Shown one piece after another: positions 41,687-42,242 of a DNA stretch of 42,242 nucleotides. How positions within the stretch are numbered: position 1 is the stretch's first letter; each line of letters opens with the position of its first letter. This DNA is from CAZJRB01 sp964547995 (GTDB lineage Bacteria; Planctomycetota; Planctomycetia; Pirellulales; Thermoguttaceae), in assembly GCA_964547995.1 (NCBI GenBank), contig CAZJRB010000064.1, forward strand, positions 1 to 42,242, in the 5' to 3' direction. Below the pieces are notes generated by a model. The model worked only from the letters and a program-made list of their open reading frames with translations. It searched no databases and was not told where the DNA came from. The translations under genes were made by a program, and so were the position numbers.

Positions 41687-42242
41687 ATGGAGAACGAACT
41701 TATCTGGAAGATCGTGACCGTTTTGGTGGGTTTAGTGGTGGTCTTGGTTGCCTCTTTCTCACTCCATAAGAAACTATGGAGGTATGTCATAGACAGACGC
41801 GCCGTGAGGGAGACAATGCCAGACACTATCAAGAAATCTCGCGCGGTTAGCGTGTCACTATTTGTATGCGCAAGTATTGCATTTCTCTGTACGGCGTTTC
41901 GATACCACCACATGCAGATTCGATGGCATGTCTACCTTACCGCAGGTATTCTCGTCGCAGCCAGCTTACTTGTATCGTTTTCGTCGTGTAAGACGGGTAA
42001 CCACTCCGCGAGCCTGCGGATTTGGCTCGTTAACCTGTTAGCAACGATGATCATCCTTAACGGTCTTTTCTTGATTCCAGATAGTGCTGCAGCAAAAATC
42101 GCTATCTCTTTCACCGATCCCATTGGTCTCTTCATCTTGCTAACACGTGTATGGGGCGTTGCTCTGGTAGCCTATTTAGCATCGATGTTTTTTGGTTCAT
42201 CTCCCATTTCCGGGGAATGCGGCCCGGATTCTGAGGAAGAAG
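41687..42242 (+). CDS. Multi-pass membrane protein, 3' end cut by the window
   Basis: The frame from the ATG at 41687 stays open for 185 codons to the last base, with no stop. It begins MENELIWKIVTVLVGLVVVLVASFSLHKK (first helix), then a charged loop, and further hydrophobic helices (SVSLFVCASIAFLCTAF, VYLTAGILVAASLLVSF, LRIWLVNLLATMIILNGLFL and LFILLTRVWGVALVAYLASMFF), so at least five membrane spans. The product then turns polar (SGECGPDSEEE). The family is not recognised. The Shine-Dalgarno match (AGAAG) is weak. Confidence 0.6.
   Translation, partial: MENELIWKIVTVLVGLVVVLVASFSLHKKLWRYVIDRRAVRETMPDTIKKSRAVSVSLFVCASIAFLCTAFRYHHMQIRWHVYLTAGILVAASLLVSFSSCKTGNHSASLRIWLVNLLATMIILNGLFLIPDSAAAKIAISFTDPIGLFILLTRVWGVALVAYLASMFFGSSPISGECGPDSEEE

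Overview
The window looks like chromosomal DNA of a planctomycete, probably a Pirellulales-type heterotroph. The evidence is: two secreted FGly-type sulfatases; a Tat-exported Gfo/Idh/MocA oxidoreductase and a Tat-tagged FAD oxidoreductase; two large secreted beta-propeller proteins with CxxCH haem motifs related to the hydrazine-synthase alpha-subunit family; a Ser/Thr kinase with a membrane-anchored C-terminus; a membrane-anchored WD40 protein; short membrane proteins opening with NPYxSP or PKRRWYQ-type N-termini; and inverted-repeat hairpins in most intergenic gaps. Most of the window is GC rich. The two ends and the block 16.97-18.39 kb are visibly lower in GC.

Layout. 0-2.0 kb (+): a probably 5'-truncated anchored protein, an anchored coiled-coil protein and a small orphan. 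2.2-2.7 kb (-): RelE/ParE toxin overlapping a Phd-like antitoxin. 3.0-9.1 kb (-): Tat oxidoreductase, extracytoplasmic solute-binding protein and two sulfatases, a polysaccharide-use set. 9.2-9.8 kb (-): a second toxin-antitoxin pair (BrnT-like and XRE). 10.0-15.2 kb (-): two haem/propeller proteins. 15.6-16.9 kb (+): secreted GH10 xylanase. 17.0-18.4 kb (-): a tightly packed three-gene module of unknown function. 18.8-23.7 kb (-): retropepsin-like protease, GGQ release-factor-like protein, FtsK with an extreme acidic tail, and TruB. 24.0-27.1 kb: Ser/Thr kinase (+) convergent with hemL (-). 27.5-29.2 kb (+): two tandem, closely similar GntR/FCD regulators. 29.5-40.0 kb (+): kelch-sodium symporter fusion, SMP-30-like propeller, zinc alcohol dehydrogenase, FAD oxidoreductase, xylulokinase-like FGGY kinase and WD40 protein, reading as a sugar uptake and catabolism series. 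40.3-42.2 kb (+): three small anchored proteins, one with leucine-rich repeats, and a multi-pass protein cut by the window end.

The clearest signal outside genes is a set of paired palindromes: two hairpin-forming arms of about 20-37 nt, inverted to each other across a 20-65 nt spacer. At least seven loci show this with unrelated sequences. One copy lies in frame inside a coding sequence (30298-30402). I saw no rRNA, tRNA, CRISPR array, complete insertion sequence or replication origin. All functions are inferred from reading the sequence; no database search was run.
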